Of a DNA stretch of 6,063 nt, positions 5,913 to 6,063 are shown in pieces (within the stretch, counting starts at the first letter, position 1; every line of letters starts with the position of its first letter). Both the position numbers and the translations under genes were made by a program. Where the stretch lies: positions 1 through 6,063 of the forward strand of contig CALMTJ010000100.1 in the NCBI GenBank assembly GCA_937872715.1, written 5' to 3'. Origin of the DNA: an uncultured Methylobacteriaceae bacterium. Its GTDB lineage: Bacteria > Pseudomonadota > Alphaproteobacteria > Rhizobiales > Beijerinckiaceae. Below the pieces are notes generated by a model, which was not told the origin of the DNA, made no database searches, and saw nothing but the letters and a program-made list of their open reading frames with translations.

Positions 5913-6063
5913 ATGCAGACCTTCTTCGTCGAGATCAAGTGCCGGCTGGGCAAGACCTATCCGGTGGCGAGCGCGCTCGCCGACCGCGAGATCGCCTCCG
6001 AGATCTACTCGACGGCCGGGAACTACGACATCCTGGCCAAGTTCCACATCGACGACGGCGTGG
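5913..6063 (+). CDS. Stand-alone Lrp/AsnC ligand-binding (RAM) domain protein, 3' end outside window
   Basis: Fifty codons are visible from ATG 5913 to the right edge with no stop. The translation MQTFFVEIKCRLGKTYPVAS, then a segment with SEIYSTAGNYDILAKFHIDD, is typical of the beta-alpha-beta-beta ligand-binding domain of Lrp/AsnC regulators. The protein begins straight with this domain, so the N-terminal helix-turn-helix is absent; in Hyphomicrobiales such single-domain proteins are about 80 residues as I recall. It may bind an amino acid and assemble as rings or modify an Lrp-type partner, but no DNA binding of its own is expected. It lies 29 bases after the synthase-like gene with only a weak purine stretch (CGAGAG, 5903-5908) ahead of it. 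Whether it belongs to the sec operon is unclear. Confidence 0.8.
   Translation, partial: MQTFFVEIKCRLGKTYPVASALADREIASEIYSTAGNYDILAKFHIDDGV

Overview
This is a GC-rich plus-strand segment, most likely from an alphaproteobacterium of the Hyphomicrobiales (Rhizobiales), for example the Methylobacterium/Microvirga/Salinarimonas neighbourhood. The placement rests on base composition, the gene order yajC-secD-secF followed by MTH938-like, squalene/phytoene-synthase-like and stand-alone Lrp-type ligand-binding genes, and the kinds of intergenic palindromic repeats. Genus is inference; no marker gene is present.

Layout: (1) 1-112, a non-coding edge whose first 53 bases look like a dispersed palindromic repeat. 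(2) 113-1324, a GT-B fold family 4 glycosyltransferase, probably unrelated in function to what follows. (3) 1325-1516, a 192-base gap with a REP-like hairpin and smaller palindromes; any promoter for the next operon should lie here, but no convincing sigma-70 boxes were seen. (4) 1517-4584, the auxiliary Sec translocon module yajC, secD, secF. SecD and SecF are separated by 168 bases, most of it occupied by an elaborate cruciform-like repeat. (5) 4581-4973, a small MTH938/NDUFAF3-like protein whose longest frame overlaps the secF stop. (6) 4996-5883, a squalene/phytoene-synthase fold protein with eroded catalytic aspartates, resembling NDUFAF6. (7) 5913 to the right edge, the start of a small stand-alone Lrp/AsnC ligand-binding domain protein.

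Working together: YajC, SecD and SecF form the inner-membrane accessory complex that uses proton-motive force to help complete SecYEG export and assists membrane-protein insertion. The next two genes resemble two human mitochondrial complex I assembly factors, NDUFAF3 and NDUFAF6. A plausible reading is an operon coupling membrane-protein insertion to respiratory-complex assembly; that coupling is inference.

I found no defence system, CRISPR array, transposase, tRNA or rRNA. All real genes are on the plus strand; the long minus-strand open frames are GC-rich shadows. I see no convincing undescribed multi-gene system. The items most worth a second look are the four-branched repeat inside secD-secF, the SecF start it confuses, and the pseudo-enzyme-like synthase paired with the MTH938 protein.
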